Of a stretch of DNA of 6,540 nucleotides, positions 5,563 to 6,540 are shown one piece after another. A program made the position numbers and the translations under genes. Below the pieces are notes generated by a model. It made no database searches. It saw nothing but the letters and a program-made list of their open reading frames with translations, and had not been told where the DNA came from. The first letter of the stretch is position 1. Each line of letters starts with the position of its first letter. The stretch covers positions 2,285-8,824 of the forward strand of contig CAJOFG010000059.1 in NCBI GenBank assembly GCA_905233965.1, read 5' to 3'. This stretch comes from an uncultured Selenomonadaceae bacterium (lineage in GTDB: Bacteria; Bacillota; Negativicutes; Selenomonadales; Selenomonadaceae).

Positions 5563-6252
5563 TCAGAACCCGGATTTTTCCAGCCATGCGTTGACTTCTT
5601 TGCGAACGTCTTCCGGATTTTCCTGACAGCGTTTTCCTCTTACGCCGAGACCGTCAAGCACGGTTGAACCTTTCGCATATTTTTGAAGTTCCTCTTTGCC
5701 GATAAAATAATCGCTCGACGAAGTGCAGAACGGGACGATCGTTTTTCCGTTGAAGTCGTAACTTTCCAGGAAGGTATACATCAACATCGGCATATCGCTC
5801 CACCAATTCGGGTAGCCGATAAAAATTGTGTCATATTGCTCGAAATTTTCAACCTTGCCGGCAATTTCCGGACGTGCGTCAGATTCTTTTTCTGCCTTCG
5901 CGACTTCGGTACATTCGCGATAATCGGCGGGATAATCTTTCACCGGTTTAATCTCGAAAACGTCCGCGCCGGGAATTTTATCTTTAATCATGTCGGCAAC
6001 GATCCGGGTATTTCCTTTTTCGATAACGCCGACTTCGTAATTGTCGCCGGTGCGCGAATAGTAAACGATTAAAGCTTTACCGTCCGGTTTCGCGACTTTC
6101 GATTCGTCGGAAGTTTTACCTTTATCCGCGTCGCCGGTTTCAACTTTCGCCGCCGTATCATCGCCGGCTTTTTTTTCGTCGCCGCCGGCTCCGCAACCCG
6201 TCAAAAAGATCATGGACAACGACATGAGTACGACTAAAAATTTCTTCAACAT
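5563..6252 (-). CDS. Lipoprotein-anchored flavodoxin-like protein
   Basis: A 229-residue protein. Residues 1-20 are a lipoprotein signal peptide with lipobox LTGC, so Cys20 should be lipidated and the protein anchored outside the cytoplasmic membrane. Residues 21-57 are a low-complexity Asp/Lys/Ala/Gly linker. From residue 58 a flavodoxin fold follows: the FMN phosphate loop is YYSRTGDNY (64-72), continuing to EKGNTRIVADMI, then YDTIFIGYPNWWSDMP (140-155), whose aromatic residues would stack on the flavin, and KTIVPFCTSSSDY (170-182). This matches the flavodoxin_4 type family, which carries low-potential electrons, but the partner is unknown. GGAAGGAAGG (complement of 6260-6269) sits 7 bases before the ATG. 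It follows an AGCS symporter by 28 bases in the same direction and converges on truA. Confidence 0.93.
   Translation of the reverse strand: MLKKFLVVLMSLSMIFLTGCGAGGDEKKAGDDTAAKVETGDADKGKTSDESKVAKPDGKALIVYYSRTGDNYEVGVIEKGNTRIVADMIKDKIPGADVFEIKPVKDYPADYRECTEVAKAEKESDARPEIAGKVENFEQYDTIFIGYPNWWSDMPMLMYTFLESYDFNGKTIVPFCTSSSDYFIGKEELQKYAKGSTVLDGLGVRGKRCQENPEDVRKEVNAWLEKSGF
6059..6117 (-). repeat. 59-bp inverted repeat, arm 1 (inside the flavodoxin gene)
   Basis: This arm encodes flavodoxin residues K46 to Y64 plus two bases of Y65, that is, the end of the linker and the first beta strand up to the phosphate loop. Its reverse complement is found without mismatch at 6482-6540. Here the sequence is in its natural context, with an intact frame on both sides, so this is the original copy. 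Confidence 0.95.
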
Positions 6253-6259
6253 AAAAATT

Positions 6260-6269
6260 CCTTCCTTCC
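6260..6269 (-). promoter_or_regulatory. Ribosome binding site of the flavodoxin gene
   Basis: Complement reads GGAAGGAAGG, a doubled Shine-Dalgarno-like element, 7 bases ahead of the ATG at 6252-6250. It fixes the start so that the full lipoprotein signal is included. Confidence 0.75.
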
Positions 6270-6280
6270 GAAAAATTTTT

Positions 6281-6481
6281 TTACCAGGATTTTACGCCGT
6301 CTTTGTTCGGCATAATATTTTTATCGAAAACCGGTTCGTCAATGCCGCGAGCTTTTTGCGAAACGTAATCGTCAAGCACGAGGAAAGCATATTTGCCGAG
6401 CCGGGCAATCGCGTAAAGGTTTGTCAAACACAGAAAACCCATGAACAAGTCCGCGCTGTCCCAAACAAGTCCGAGATCCGC
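6281..6481 (-). CDS. AGCS-family sodium:alanine symporter, C-terminal fragment
   Basis: Only the last 66 residues and the stop codon can be read. They begin ADLGLVWDSADLFMGFLC, continue LTNLYAIARLGKYAFLVLDDYVS and end NIMPNKDGVKSW. The pattern (LGLVW, aspartate, G-containing helix, then TNLYAI and a cytoplasmic tail with EPVFD) is that of the final membrane helices of alanine/glycine:cation symporters, which import small amino acids with sodium or protons. The AGCS reading ends abruptly at 6482, where an inverted copy of flavodoxin sequence begins. In this frame a stop appears at 6527-6529 and no plausible start lies between, so as written the gene is broken. It may be intact in the real genome if the junction is an artefact. 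It is the upstream member of a two-gene unit with the flavodoxin. Confidence 0.8.
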   Translation of the reverse strand, partial: ADLGLVWDSADLFMGFLCLTNLYAIARLGKYAFLVLDDYVSQKARGIDEPVFDKNIMPNKDGVKSW

Positions 6482-6540
6482 AAAACTTCCGACGAATCGA
6501 AAGTCGCGAAACCGGACGGTAAAGCTTTAATCGTTTACTA
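6482..6540 (+). repeat. 59-bp inverted repeat, arm 2 (window end, breaking the symporter gene)
   Basis: All 59 bases match the reverse complement of 6059-6117, separated by a 364-base spacer. The bases just outside differ (6481 is C where the flavodoxin copy would require T), so the boundary is sharp at 6482. The match reaches the final base and may continue. The copy is in coding orientation on the plus strand, starting mid-gene with no signal peptide. It displaces the expected AGCS sequence. A chimeric assembly or amplification join is the first explanation; a real inverted partial duplication is the second. Confidence 0.95.

Noticed and set aside
5683..6072. A 129-codon plus-strand frame opposite the flavodoxin gene
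   Set aside because: It is the antisense frame of a clear lipoprotein flavodoxin, and shows no motif and no ribosome binding site.
6224..6540. A plus-strand frame open from ATG 6224 to the window end that runs in phase into the inverted flavodoxin copy
   Set aside because: Up to 6481 it is merely antisense to the flavodoxin start and the AGCS gene, with no ribosome binding site. The in-phase join to the flavodoxin copy is most simply chance, and the junction itself may be artefactual.

Overview
The window (about 45% GC by eye, strong GGAGG-type ribosome binding sites, some TTG starts, AT-rich linkers with A-tract/T-tract junctions) looks like a Bacillota chromosome fragment. An EcfT-TruA gene pair is a Bacillota-style arrangement. 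A Negativicutes or related anaerobe would fit the gene content, but that rank is a guess.

Positions 1-5537 hold eight co-directional plus-strand genes with short gaps or overlaps, which look like one long transcription unit or a few overlapping ones. It opens with the 3' part of livG, the ATPase of a branched-chain amino acid ABC importer (1-554). Its usual partner livF (1764-2474) is displaced about 1.2 kb by two cargo genes: a 76-residue protein whose C-terminal half resembles RelB/DinJ antitoxins (586-816), and a left-handed beta-helix acyltransferase with an extra N-terminal domain (807-1748). These two overlap by 10 bases. Next come an AcuB-like CBS-CBS-ACT ligand sensor (2532-3185), a HAD-family phosphatase (3218-3916), EcfT, the membrane subunit of an energy-coupling factor vitamin/metal importer (3930-4733), and the tRNA pseudouridine synthase TruA (4749-5537).

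Positions 5563-6540 run on the minus strand, converging on truA across a 25-base gap. A lipoprotein flavodoxin (5563-6252) lies 28 bases downstream of the last 66 codons of an AGCS-family sodium/alanine symporter (6281-6481). A hairpin inside the truA coding region (5449-5511) is well placed to terminate this minus-strand operon.

The symporter gene stops making sense at 6482. From there to the last base the sequence is a perfect 59-bp inverted copy of part of the flavodoxin gene (6059-6117). This is either a real inverted duplication that breaks the symporter or, more likely, a chimeric contig end. It is the most important irregularity here.

Functionally the window combines amino acid uptake (LivG/LivF, AGCS), vitamin/metal uptake (EcfT), a likely metabolite sensor, a phosphatase and a tRNA modification enzyme. 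I see no convincing new multi-gene system. The most unusual biology is the antitoxin-like plus acyltransferase cassette sitting inside the liv operon. No tRNA, rRNA, CRISPR array or insertion sequence is visible, and no gene-free stretch exceeds 60 bases.
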